Below, piece after piece: positions 52,301 to 61,709 of a DNA stretch of 64,000 nt. The translations under genes were made by a program, and so were the position numbers. Position 1 is the first letter of the stretch. Each line of letters starts with the position of its first letter. The stretch comes from Salinimicrobium marinum (GTDB lineage Bacteria > Bacteroidota > Bacteroidia > Flavobacteriales > Flavobacteriaceae), in the NCBI RefSeq assembly GCF_014651535.1, contig NZ_BMXB01000014.1, positions 28,039-92,038 on the forward strand, read 5' to 3'. Under the pieces are notes generated by a model, which ran no database searches, was not told the origin of the DNA, and worked only from the letters and a program-made list of their open reading frames with translations.

Positions 52301-55300
52301 TTAAAATCCAATGGATGCCCCAAGCATAAAAGATCTTGCCTGCGGATAAATACCTCTGTCTATACTCATTACGCCTCCTCCAATCTCGGGATCGTAACCG
52401 GTATACTGCGTGAAAGTGAAAAGGTTCTCACTCATTACATAGATCCTCACTTTTTGAAATCCGATTGTAGAGAGGGCCTCTTCAGAAAGGCTGTATCCTA
52501 TTTGAGCAGTTTTGATTCTGAAGTAATCTCCATCTTCAAGATAGAAATCTGAAGGATTACTGTAATTGTTGTTAGGATCATTATTGGTCATTCTTGGATG
52601 GTTGTTTGAAGTACCCGGTCCTGTCCATCTGTCTAGTGCTTTAGCGGGATAGTTCGCATTGGCTATATCCAGTCGGCGAAGCCCCTGGAAAATTTGGTTT
52701 CCGGCTACACCCTGTCCAAATACTGTAAAATCAAAGTTTTTGTAATAAGCGTTCACCGTAATACCATAAGACCAGTCCGGCGTCGGATCTCCAATGAAAA
52801 CACGGTCTTCTTCACCAATTGAACCACTTCCATCGGAATCCTGCCATTTGAAATCTCCCGGCACAGCGTTTGGTTGTATTAAATTCCCTTCCGCATTGGT
52901 GTAGTTGTTAATTTCTTCCTGGGTCTGGAATACTCCTAAAGTTTTAAAACCATAGAAGGAATTTACTGCTTCCCCAACCGCTGTCCTGGTAATGGGGAAT
53001 GTGCTTGACTGGAAGGCTTCACCGCCGTCAAGATATTCCTGGCCGTCACCAAGATAAGTCACTTCATTGCGTAAATAGGAGGCGTTGGCATTAATAGAGA
53101 ATCCGTAATCCTCACGGTTCATTGTGTAGCCGGGATTCACTTCAACTCCCATGTTTTCCATGTTACCAACGTTTCGGGCCGGGTTACCAATTACCCCTGC
53201 AAATGCCGGAATTCTTGGATAAAGTAAAATGTCTGTTGTTTCCTTTCTGTACCAGTCGACTTCAAGCGAGAAACCATTGAGGAAACGCGATTCAAATCCG
53301 ATGTTTAACTGGCTTGTTTCTTCCCATTTAAGATCGGGGTTGGCCGGTGCTTCGGGACTGTATCCAACATCGTAGCTGCCAAGTTGGTCTCCAAAAGCAT
53401 AATTTCTTCCGGAGCCAATGGTTGACAAAAAGGCAAGATCCCCAACATTGTCATTACCCACAATACCATAACTACCCCGCAGCTTGAAGAAGCCAACAGG
53501 GTTTTCCATACCCCAGAAATTTTCTCTGGAAATCACCCAGCCTACAGATGCTGAAGGGAAGATACCGTACTTATTATTGGACCCAAATCTAGAGGAACCA
53601 TCTCTTCGAATAATTCCACTAAAGAGATATTTTTCTGCGTAATTGTAGTTTATCCTTCCAAAAAGAGAGGAAACTTTATGTGGCACGTTTTCGTAGCCAT
53701 TTGCTACTATGTCATCTTCAGGCACATCAAAATTCAAGGAAGCATCATCAAAGTTGTCAACAGGAATTCCGTATTTGGTGACATTTAACCCTTTGGCTTC
53801 ATTTTCCTTATAAGCACCCTGTCCTAAAAGTATGGTGAAATTGTGCTCTCCAATTTGATCTGAATAGGAAACTGTGTTTTCTATATTATAATCAAGTTTG
53901 TTGTTATTACTTCTGGTAAAAGAAGTCTGTGCTGTACTGAAGGAAGCATTTAAGTAATTGATGGGGGTAAATGTCTCGTCACCCCAATAGGAAAGTTTAA
54001 CACCAAGATTTGAGCGAAACACCAGCCCTTCTATAGGTTCGGCCTCAAGGAAAGTATTCCCTACAAAATTATCACTATACCCGAAATTTCCCAGTCGGGT
54101 TTTGATGTAGGCCAATGGGTTAATGATCTCCTGCGCTACCTGTTGTGAAATACCGTAAGGATTTCCCATGGCATCTCTAAGGAATGGCAGGTCCTGGTTG
54201 TATGGAAATTGTGACAATCGTGCAGGATCGGTCACTACAACGGGTGTAAGAGGATCAAGATTCGTGGCTGAACTTAATGGCCCACCATATTCACTATTGG
54301 TATTTCCAATTCCCACACTTTTGTTTCTTGAATATCCGAAATTTTCCCCAAACGTTAACCAGGGAGTGATCTTGTGGGTAGAGTTCAAACGAAGGTTGGT
54401 ACGTTCAAAATTGGAGATATCTGTAGCCACTATACCTTCTTCCTCAAGATATCCAAAGGAGAAATAGAAGCTCGAAACATCACTTCCTCCACTAAGACTA
54501 ACTTCATGATTCTGGCGAAAGGCGGAGTCATTAAAGATTACATCCTGCCAGTCTGTGCCCTGTCCTAAAGCGCTGAGGTTTGGAAACACAACGGCTCCAC
54601 CATCATTTACGCTGGCTTCATTACGCAAAGCAGCATATTCTGTAGCGTTGGTAAGATTTATCCTGTCGGCCGGTTCGGAAAAACCTACATAAGTATTGTA
54701 GTTTATCCTCATTCTTCCTTCCTTACCAGATTTGGTAGTAACAAGAATAACCCCGCTGGCTGCCCTTGCTCCATAGATTGCCTGGGAGGCTGCATCTTTT
54801 AAAACTTCTATGGAAGCAATATCTGACTGGTTTAAGTAATTAATTCCTCCATTGTCGACTACCACCCCATCCACAATCCATAAAGGATCATTGTTGTTTA
54901 GAGTGGTAATTCCACGGACTCTTATAGTAGCACCGGAACCGGGTTGTCCGCTCGAAGCAGCAACCGTTAATCCTGAAGTTCGACCCTGTAAAGCTTCTCC
55001 CACGCTGTTGATTGGCAGCGTCTCAAGATCTGAAGCATTTACACTGGAAATGGCACCGGTTACCACACTTTTTTTCTGAGTACCATATCCTACAACCACC
55101 ACTTCTTCAAGGGAGGCGGTATCTGGTGTCAGAGTAATTTCGATGCGGCTTGCATCTGTAACCTCTACTTCCTGTGACTCATAACCTAAATAAGAGATCA
55201 CCAGGGTCTCTCCCTGAGAAGCCTCAATCGAGAAGTTACCATCAAAATCTGTAAGAGTTCCTGTGGTAGTCCCCTTTATTATTACGTTGGCTCCGGGTAG

Positions 55301-55408
55301 AGGTATCCCTGTATCATCCAATACAGTTCCGGAAATTGTGTGGGTTTGCGCCCAACTACTACTAATTACCAGAAGGAATAGTAGTAACAAGTAATTTTTA
55401 AATTTCAT
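52301..55408 (-). CDS. SusC-family TonB-dependent transporter
   Basis: A 1035-residue outer-membrane importer. After a signal peptide (to about SSSWAQ) comes the carboxypeptidase-regulatory-like domain (about 22-105, GTVLDDTGIPLPGANVIIKG), the TonB-box region and plug (about 110-230, EEVVVVGYGTQKKSVVTGAI, IRVRGITTLNNNDPLWIVDG), then a 22-strand barrel ending in SFMLGASIGF. With SusD it imports large glucan oligosaccharides using TonB energy. It is the first gene of the glucan operon. Confidence 0.96.
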   Translation of the reverse strand: MKFKNYLLLLFLLVISSSWAQTHTISGTVLDDTGIPLPGANVIIKGTTTGTLTDFDGNFSIEASQGETLVISYLGYESQEVEVTDASRIEITLTPDTASLEEVVVVGYGTQKKSVVTGAISSVNASDLETLPINSVGEALQGRTSGLTVAASSGQPGSGATIRVRGITTLNNNDPLWIVDGVVVDNGGINYLNQSDIASIEVLKDAASQAIYGARAASGVILVTTKSGKEGRMRINYNTYVGFSEPADRINLTNATEYAALRNEASVNDGGAVVFPNLSALGQGTDWQDVIFNDSAFRQNHEVSLSGGSDVSSFYFSFGYLEEEGIVATDISNFERTNLRLNSTHKITPWLTFGENFGYSRNKSVGIGNTNSEYGGPLSSATNLDPLTPVVVTDPARLSQFPYNQDLPFLRDAMGNPYGISQQVAQEIINPLAYIKTRLGNFGYSDNFVGNTFLEAEPIEGLVFRSNLGVKLSYWGDETFTPINYLNASFSTAQTSFTRSNNNKLDYNIENTVSYSDQIGEHNFTILLGQGAYKENEAKGLNVTKYGIPVDNFDDASLNFDVPEDDIVANGYENVPHKVSSLFGRINYNYAEKYLFSGIIRRDGSSRFGSNNKYGIFPSASVGWVISRENFWGMENPVGFFKLRGSYGIVGNDNVGDLAFLSTIGSGRNYAFGDQLGSYDVGYSPEAPANPDLKWEETSQLNIGFESRFLNGFSLEVDWYRKETTDILLYPRIPAFAGVIGNPARNVGNMENMGVEVNPGYTMNREDYGFSINANASYLRNEVTYLGDGQEYLDGGEAFQSSTFPITRTAVGEAVNSFYGFKTLGVFQTQEEINNYTNAEGNLIQPNAVPGDFKWQDSDGSGSIGEEDRVFIGDPTPDWSYGITVNAYYKNFDFTVFGQGVAGNQIFQGLRRLDIANANYPAKALDRWTGPGTSNNHPRMTNNDPNNNYSNPSDFYLEDGDYFRIKTAQIGYSLSEEALSTIGFQKVRIYVMSENLFTFTQYTGYDPEIGGGVMSIDRGIYPQARSFMLGASIGF

Positions 55409-55754
55409 ATGAGTAGATTTAAATTATAGATGTTGAATTAGTTAATAGCAGGTTCATTTCAGAATACATCATTTTTGAAAACGTTTGCGTGATTATGGTT
55501 AGACTTAATATTATGTATTTGTATTGGATGACAATTTATTAATAGAATGTTAAGTGCATTGAATTCTCACCTTTACAAAAAATATACAGCCGGTAAATTT
55601 TGGGAAAGCAGTGTCTTGTGGCCGCGAAAAAGGCCTCAATTAAGGATATAGCATTATTTAATCTCCTATAATGAAGTTTTCATAATTCACAGGAAAAGCA
55701 GAATAAAACAGGGATGTAGAGGTGATGTAGAGTTTTTGTAACCGCGTGTATAGC
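55409..55754. other. leader region upstream of susC
   Basis: No gene is visible in these 346 bases. The region contains the LacI-like palindrome at 55477-55488 but no convincing -7 box on the minus strand. The sensor-regulator gene ends at 55755 on the same strand. Confidence 0.5.
55477..55488. promoter_or_regulatory. LacI-like palindrome upstream of susC
   Basis: GAAAACGTTTGC has a perfect central AAACGTTT and near-symmetric flanks, the general form of LacI/GalR-family operators. It is 69 bases before the susC ATG. No LacI-type gene is in the window. Confidence 0.4.
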
Positions 55755-58544
55755 TTAAATTTCGAGAATATAATCGGTTAAATTCTTTTCCCGGGGCAAA
55801 TCCATCTTTTTCCTCAATCGATATCGCTTAATTTCCACACTCTTCACCGAGATGTTTAGCAGAGGAGCGATCTCTTTTGAAGATAAATTTAATCGCAGGT
55901 AGGCACACAATTTTAAATCGTTGGAAGTAAGTTGTGGATGTAAAGCTTTTATCTTTTTGAAGAAATCTTTATCGGCATTATTAAAGGCTTCTTTAAAAAA
56001 TCTCCAGTTATCTTCCTCATTAATATCTTTATCTATTGTTTTAATAACCGAGTTGACTTCTGAAGAATGTGCCGAATCTTTTAATTTCTGTTTAATACTG
56101 GTTAAGAATTCATTCTTTTTAATAAGGCTCATCGTAGACACAGCCAGTTCTTTATTCTTACTGCTAACGTCTCTTTCCAGCTGTTGATTTTGTAGTTTAA
56201 TGATCTTTTGCTCTGCTTCCAGGTTTTTCATTCGCAGCTCTTTTTCATTCTCTTCGATAAGCTTTTCATGTTGTCGCTTATAAGTCTTATGAATTAGAAC
56301 AAGCAGTAACAGAAATAGTAGAAAATATACTGCAAACGCCGTAAAACTGAAGTACCATGGCCTTTCTACCTTAAAACTAAAAGTTTGAACCAATGTATTT
56401 TCCTCCCCAATCCTTCCTCTTACCTGGAATTCATAATTTCCAAAAGAAAGGTTTTTAAAACTTGCTGCGGGGGTTTTGCTCCAGTCACTCCATTGGTCAC
56501 TCAATCCCACGAGCCTGTAACTGTATTCCGGAACCAGGAATTTTTTAAATTCCGGAATGCTGTATGTAAAACTGATGTTGTTGTTTTTATAATGAAAAAT
56601 GGGATCTTCATAAAGATTTACAGAGCGAGGGGTTTCATCAAGAGGGGCAGTGGCCACTTCATTGATCCTGATCTCTTTATTGATTTCTGCTCTTTCTGTT
56701 CTTTCAAATTCCAGGTACCCGTTCGCCACCCCCAGCAGGTAAACGTCACTTCCCAGCGCCGTAACATTTTCATATCCCAACGTGATATTACGAAGGTCTT
56801 TTGGGAGATAAATCGAAGCAACTTTATAATCATTGCTCAAAGGTTCCGGTGCTACACTAAAGATGGCATTGCCCGAAAATCCCCATATTTTGTCTTCTCT
56901 TTCATTTATTATTTTTCCTGAAATCCTTTCCAAATCCTTAAGCGTTCTTCCTAAAAGGTGGTTTTCGGTAAATTTATTCTCCGAATTATTAAACTGAAAT
57001 ATCTTATTGGTGGTGGAATAGTAAAGCGTATCGTTAAACCTGAATATGCTCGAGGTGATCCCGGAAGTATTTTGAAACTGGTAATTTTCGGTTTCAGAAA
57101 TAGTATTGGTAGCATCGTTAAACCTTAACCTGAAAACACCTTTATGCTCATTGGCTATCCAGATATCTCCGTTATCTCCTGTTACAATAGATTTCGAAGA
57201 ATGTGGAAAACCTTCAAGTTTTGGCTGGGGAATAAAAGCTCCGTTTTGTTTTTTAAGTAGGCTAATTCCGTTGTAATGTCCCTGAAGATAATAATCTGGA
57301 TGATAATCATATTTTTTTACCACCCAGGTCCCGGCATGTTCTGCAATTCTACGGGCAAATTTTCCCTCGACCACATAAGTTCCCCTGTTATGACCGCAAA
57401 AAAGGGTGCCGTCAATACGCTGTAGGCTCCAAACCTGCCCGTTGGTACCTTCCATAAAATGGAAATCTTCTTCCCCGGTTTCTCTATAGTATAACCCCTG
57501 ATTCGTTCCCAGGTAAAGATAATTTTCATCCTGAAAAGATGCATATACAGATCCTATTGATCCTTTATGATCTTCGAACAACCTGAAAGGGGAATCCATA
57601 TTGATGATACTAATTCCGTTGTCAAGACCCGCCCAGATATTCTGGTCTTTATCTAGAAAGAGGCTTAAAACCGTATTATTCAGCAGTCCTTTTTCCTGAT
57701 TAAAATGGTGGCGGATAGCCCCGTCGGGATTCAGTATATAAATCCCGTCTTCTATGGTACCCAGCACCAGGGAACCATCGGGAAGATTGACAGCAGAAAA
57801 TATGCTGAGGTCTTTGGTTTTTTTGTTAAATTCCGGTGAAAGCCGGTCAAGCTTTGCCCCATCCCAACTGTAGAAATTTCCTGACTGACTAACGATTATC
57901 AAATGCCCATGCTGCCGGTATAGCAGGGTAAGTTCACTATCGGGGATTAACGCGTCTTCAATTATAAGTTGTGGAACCCCGTTTTCTATCATGTACAATC
58001 CCTCTCCCAGGACGTGGAAGTAAATCTTATTTTCTACATTAAACAAACTGCTGACCGCGCTGTTGGGTCGGCTCTCAATTCTTGAGATTTCATCCTTTTT
58101 TATGTTATAGGTGTAGAGACCTTCAAAACTTTGAAAAATGAGGATCTCGCCAATAATTTCCATGTGCCAGAACTGTTCTCCATCTCGAATTTCATCTGGA
58201 AACTTAGATATAAGACTGGTATATTCGAGAATACCGTAGTCATTTTTTTTCCAAAACCCCATTTCCATGTAAGCACCTGTAAAAATAAGGCTGTCCACAG
58301 CTTTTACTGATCTTACTATAGTATTGTTGGGCATAGGATACACCTTCCATTCTGCACCGGTATATTCCAGCAGGCCCGAGCTATTGGCTATGTAAATATC
58401 CTTGCTGTTGGATTGAGAAACCATCCAGTTTTGATTCCCTGCTTCATACATATTGGGGTCATAATTGGAAACAGGAGGTAGTTCCTGACAAACCGTAGAG
58501 GTAAGGGGAAACAGGAGGAGCAGGAAGAAGATGAGTAAGCGCAA
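55755..58544 (-). CDS. membrane sensor-regulator with beta-propeller, Y_Y_Y and LuxR-type HTH
   Basis: A 929-residue one-component regulator. Signal peptide or N-terminal helix, a large periplasmic two-propeller sensor (about 25-640, repeats such as DKDQNIWAGLDNGISII), a Y_Y_Y Ig-like domain (about 660-745), one transmembrane helix (about 750-772), a cytoplasmic coiled coil, and a C-terminal LuxR-like HTH (SNDLKLCAYLRLNLSSKEIA, then LLNISVKSVEIKRYRLRKKM). No kinase or receiver domain. It should sense the imported glucan and control susCD. The start is TTG at 58544; no upstream ATG exists and the hydrophobic leader follows directly. Confidence 0.9.
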   Translation of the reverse strand: MRLLIFFLLLLFPLTSTVCQELPPVSNYDPNMYEAGNQNWMVSQSNSKDIYIANSSGLLEYTGAEWKVYPMPNNTIVRSVKAVDSLIFTGAYMEMGFWKKNDYGILEYTSLISKFPDEIRDGEQFWHMEIIGEILIFQSFEGLYTYNIKKDEISRIESRPNSAVSSLFNVENKIYFHVLGEGLYMIENGVPQLIIEDALIPDSELTLLYRQHGHLIIVSQSGNFYSWDGAKLDRLSPEFNKKTKDLSIFSAVNLPDGSLVLGTIEDGIYILNPDGAIRHHFNQEKGLLNNTVLSLFLDKDQNIWAGLDNGISIINMDSPFRLFEDHKGSIGSVYASFQDENYLYLGTNQGLYYRETGEEDFHFMEGTNGQVWSLQRIDGTLFCGHNRGTYVVEGKFARRIAEHAGTWVVKKYDYHPDYYLQGHYNGISLLKKQNGAFIPQPKLEGFPHSSKSIVTGDNGDIWIANEHKGVFRLRFNDATNTISETENYQFQNTSGITSSIFRFNDTLYYSTTNKIFQFNNSENKFTENHLLGRTLKDLERISGKIINEREDKIWGFSGNAIFSVAPEPLSNDYKVASIYLPKDLRNITLGYENVTALGSDVYLLGVANGYLEFERTERAEINKEIRINEVATAPLDETPRSVNLYEDPIFHYKNNNISFTYSIPEFKKFLVPEYSYRLVGLSDQWSDWSKTPAASFKNLSFGNYEFQVRGRIGEENTLVQTFSFKVERPWYFSFTAFAVYFLLFLLLLVLIHKTYKRQHEKLIEENEKELRMKNLEAEQKIIKLQNQQLERDVSSKNKELAVSTMSLIKKNEFLTSIKQKLKDSAHSSEVNSVIKTIDKDINEEDNWRFFKEAFNNADKDFFKKIKALHPQLTSNDLKLCAYLRLNLSSKEIAPLLNISVKSVEIKRYRLRKKMDLPREKNLTDYILEI

Positions 58545-58763
58545 AAAGATATTTTTCCGTAAATTTAACTTAAAATTTAGAAAATTAAGGTTCAGGTATC
58601 TATATTCTGTTTCAGTATGTTATCTGCTTCGGATTCTATGTGATCTTTTCTTTAAAAATCTACTTCTGAAACAGCTTCAGAAGTTCATTTTTTTAACTGC
58701 AGAAGGTATCTTCAGAATGTTTTCCGCTGCTTAAAAAAAGGGTTTAATCCGGAAATTTTACTG

Positions 58764-59459
58764 CTAGAAGGTATGATGCAGGCTCACCTGAATTTGTCCT
58801 TTAGACAAAGTATTGGTCGTTTGTTCCATATAACCGGCTTGCACCCTCATATTGTCGGAAATTGAATAGCCCAAAGCCGAATAAAACCTGTTGCGGTCAA
58901 AAAATTCCACCCTGTTATTATTTCCTATCTCCCGTTCCCCGTTGATGAAGAGTTCGTTATACAATGCCAGGTAAACCGAATTCTTTCCAAGATCGGGTTG
59001 ATTGAGCGGAATGTTCAGGAAGATATTATACCGAATTCTCGTTCTTATATCCTGATCTTCTACCCAGCGTTGTTCATACCTAAATCGATGGGTAAGAAAG
59101 AATCTTGAACCCACTTTTTGGGGAAGTAAAGCCTCCTGATAAATACGGCTTTCACTACTGGTGTCGTTGCTGTCACCATAAGCACCCGAAGTAATATGAC
59201 CATAGCCAAGCGTGAACTTTACAGCGGTATTATTGGGCCTGTAAGTGAGTCCGCCTCTTAACAATAATTGCTCCAGGTCTCCCATTAGATTCCAGTTACG
59301 ATACTGCACGTCTCCCTGTAATCCCCAGTTGCTTTCAGAAAACGTGGTATTCCAGAAATACATATACCAGCCTCCGGTTTTCTCTTCATTGACCTGTGCA
59401 AAGGTTGAGGTACTTAGGAATAAAAACAGGAAGATAGTAATAGGATGCAGGAGTTTCAT
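58764..59459 (-). CDS. DUF2490 outer-membrane protein
   Basis: A 231-residue exported protein with signal peptide to about TSTFAQ. It has the DUF2490 pattern: GWYMYFWNTTFSESNWGLQG near the N-terminus, RYEQRWVEDQDIRTRIRYNI in the middle, and GYMEQTTNTLSKGQIQVSLH before a final TF. It is a predicted 10- to 12-strand barrel of unknown function. It stands alone between the glucan regulator and tRNA-Arg. Confidence 0.88.
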   Translation of the reverse strand: MKLLHPITIFLFLFLSTSTFAQVNEEKTGGWYMYFWNTTFSESNWGLQGDVQYRNWNLMGDLEQLLLRGGLTYRPNNTAVKFTLGYGHITSGAYGDSNDTSSESRIYQEALLPQKVGSRFFLTHRFRYEQRWVEDQDIRTRIRYNIFLNIPLNQPDLGKNSVYLALYNELFINGEREIGNNNRVEFFDRNRFYSALGYSISDNMRVQAGYMEQTTNTLSKGQIQVSLHHTF

Positions 59460-59599
59460 GATAGCTTTTTTTGCAAATTTAAAAATTTATTTTCCCTTTC
59501 GCTGGTACTAATTATTTTGATGTTTCTGCACCTGCATTTCCTGAATATCCTTTTCCTATATATTTTTTAGTGTAACGGTCACTAACTGCAACTTTTTTT

Positions 59600-59607
59600 T
59601 AAATTTG
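59600..59607 (+). promoter_or_regulatory. -7 box of tRNA-Arg
   Basis: TAAATTTG matches TAnnTTTG, 16 bases before the tRNA. Confidence 0.5.
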
Positions 59608-59623
59608 CATTCTCATTAAATTG

Positions 59624-59695
59624 GGCCTCGTAGTTCAATGGATAGAATAGTAGTTTCCTAAACTGTAGATCCAAGTTCGATTCTTGGCGAGGCTA
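59624..59695 (+). tRNA. tRNA-Arg (CCT)
   Basis: A 72-base cloverleaf: acceptor GGCCTCG / CGAGGCT with a terminal G-T pair, anticodon stem GTAGT / ACTGT (two wobbles) around loop TTCCTAA giving anticodon CCT, and a T arm with AAGTTCGATTCTT. It reads AGG codons. A terminator follows. Confidence 0.93.
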
Positions 59696-59717
59696 CTTTT
59701 AAGTTTTTAGTTACAAC

Positions 59718-59749
59718 AAACCCTGATGATTTATTCATCGGGGTTTTTT
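59718..59749 (+). terminator. terminator after tRNA-Arg
   Basis: A 12-bp stem with one wobble pair (AAACCCTGATGA / TCATCGGGGTTT), 5-base loop, T run. Confidence 0.88.
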
Positions 59750-59973
59750 GATTTAATATATGGTTGGCCGGTGTTTTAAGTCCAACAGTCTTTAAGACTG
59801 AAAATTTAAAAAATAATAAAACCCTGCTGACAAACCCTTGTCACCTACCCCTGTTAATTTTGATGGTATAATAAAAAGTGTTGCAGGAATGGTTGCCGGC
59901 AAAAGCTAAATCATTCCTCATCGACAAAAATTTAATTACGTCACTCATTTAATTAATCCTTTAAACTATAATT

Positions 59974-60465
59974 ATGGAGACAAACACCATCAACAAAAAA
60001 AAGCAGGTAATTTCGCCAGAAGAATTACTTGAACACTTAAAAGGACACCAACGGCTTACCAGAAGAACAATTGAAGCTTTTCCCGAAGATAAACTCTTTA
60101 ATTATTCGCTGGGGGGAATGCGCACTTTTGCAGATTTAATTCAGGAAATTCTCGGGGTAACTGCTCCTGGAATTAAGGAAATAGCTACCCAAAAACCTGC
60201 TGAATTACAGGAGAATTTTGATCACCAAAACCAAAAGGCTGAGTTACTTGCTGCCTGGGATAAATCCACCGCTGAAATAGAAAAATACTGGAAGCAGATA
60301 AAACCTGAACGTTTCCATGAAACCATAAAATCTTTTGGACAATATGAAGGCAAGGTTTGGGAAAACATATTTTATTTTATTGATAATGAAATTCACCACC
60401 GCGGCCAGGGATATGTGTACCTGCGCTCCTTAGGTGTAGAACCACCGGCATTTTGGGATAGGTAG
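59974..60465 (+). CDS. DinB-family four-helix protein
   Basis: A 163-residue cytoplasmic protein of the DinB/DfsB superfamily, with helices and the late metal motif in IDNEIHHRGQGYVYLRSLGV, followed by VEPPAFWDR. The first ligand position after MRTFADLIQEILG lacks the usual histidine, so the metal site may be incomplete. Family members include thiol-dependent S-transferases, but no substrate can be named. It is convergent with the WYL regulator gene, a pairing that often occurs and may be functional. Confidence 0.87.
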   Translation: METNTINKKKQVISPEELLEHLKGHQRLTRRTIEAFPEDKLFNYSLGGMRTFADLIQEILGVTAPGIKEIATQKPAELQENFDHQNQKAELLAAWDKSTAEIEKYWKQIKPERFHETIKSFGQYEGKVWENIFYFIDNEIHHRGQGYVYLRSLGVEPPAFWDR

Positions 60466-60502
60466 AATAGCCTGTATTTCGCATTTAAAATTTTCTAAAA
60501 AT

Positions 60503-60543
60503 GAAATCCAGGGACGGTGATTTCTTAACCGGATCTGGATTTC
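60503..60543. terminator. possible bidirectional terminator between dinB-like and WYL genes
   Basis: GAAATCCAG and CTGGATTTC form a perfect 9-bp stem, but with a 23-base loop and weak T run, between convergent genes. Confidence 0.35.
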
Positions 60544-60557
60544 TTTAATCCTTATAA

Positions 60558-61517
60558 CTATTGAATTCCTTTTTCTGTGTTCTTAATGATTTCCCGAATT
60601 CGTGTTTTTAAGCGCTCCGGCTCCAGAATTTTTGCGTAATCCCCAAACATTAAATACCACCGCGAAAAACCGTCTTCCAAATCCCGGGACATAAATGTCA
60701 TTTCTACCTGGCTTTCAAAATCTTTTTCAGAAACAAATCCATAATGTTTTCGGTCAGATTTAATGTATTTCACCACTTCTTTATCTACGAGAATCCGGAT
60801 TTTAGTTTGCTGTGGGGCAGCAGGATTTTTTAGAAAATGATCTAAAGAAAGATGGTTTTGATTAAAGGGAATTTCGGTGCGGGCTATTTTCTGTATCCTG
60901 TCGGTTCGAAATTGGCGGTAATCATTTCGAAGGTGGCAAAATCCCATGACGTACCAGTGCCGGTTTTCGTGAAAAATTCCAACCGGTTCAATTTTTCGTT
61001 CCGTAGGAAAATTAGAATCCGACGAGTGATAAAGAAGAAAAACCTGTTTCTTCTCAGCAATGCTTTCAAACAGAATTTCCAAAGCATCGGGAACATTTTT
61101 ATTAAAAAGTTCTTCGGAAGAATTAATGGCTACCCTGGTTTCTATAGCAGAGACCCAATCTTTTTCCGTGCCTCTCAATACCGACTTCAGCTTAAACATT
61201 GCTGATTCATAATGTTTCCCCAATGATTTATCGGTAAATTTCTGCATCAGTTTTTCGGCCGCGACAAAACTTGTGGCTTCCTCGCGTGTAAACATAACCG
61301 GTGGCAACCTATACCCGTCAACAATGGAATATCCCACTCCCGCTTCACTGTAAATTGGCACTCCGGAAGTTTCGAGAGTCCTTATGTCGCGATAAATGGT
61401 TCGCAAGCTAACTTCAAACCGGTCGGCTAGTTCCTGTGCTTTTACTATCCGCCTGGACTGCAATTGAATGAGAATTGCCACTATACGATCAAATCGATTA
61501 AGGGTATTTAAGCTCAT
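60558..61517 (-). CDS. YafY-family WYL-domain regulator
   Basis: A 319-residue regulator: N-terminal HTH_11 (about 5-65, RFDRIVAILIQLQSRRIVKA, FEVSLRTIYRDIRTLE), a linker helix region and a WYL domain (about 140-230, RHWYVMGFCHLRNDYRQFR; here the classic W-Y-L reads W-Y-V), followed by a WCX C-terminal extension with RWYLMFGDYAKILEPE. WYL regulators often sense nucleic-acid fragments or small ligands and are linked to stress defence. Next to a DinB-like gene, it may control that gene. Confidence 0.92.
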   Translation of the reverse strand: MSLNTLNRFDRIVAILIQLQSRRIVKAQELADRFEVSLRTIYRDIRTLETSGVPIYSEAGVGYSIVDGYRLPPVMFTREEATSFVAAEKLMQKFTDKSLGKHYESAMFKLKSVLRGTEKDWVSAIETRVAINSSEELFNKNVPDALEILFESIAEKKQVFLLYHSSDSNFPTERKIEPVGIFHENRHWYVMGFCHLRNDYRQFRTDRIQKIARTEIPFNQNHLSLDHFLKNPAAPQQTKIRILVDKEVVKYIKSDRKHYGFVSEKDFESQVEMTFMSRDLEDGFSRWYLMFGDYAKILEPERLKTRIREIIKNTEKGIQ

Positions 61518-61709
61518 AAATGGATGAAAATCTTTTAAAGATATAATATTTAGAGGTTTTTCGCATCCTGATTCCTTTAGCTGAAAAATTTATCATTGTT
61601 GTTTGGTTTGCAGCAGATTAATAAATGAAATCTGTAACAAATAAGGAGGATTTGCTACTGATAGATTTTATATACATAAATGATCGTATAATTTTCAGAA
61701 ATACAATTG

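Noticed and set aside
58531..58734. Plus-strand 67-codon frame rich in Lys, Phe and Leu
   Set aside because: It runs over the 5' end of the sensor gene and AT-rich spacer, with no promoter box or domain; likely chance.
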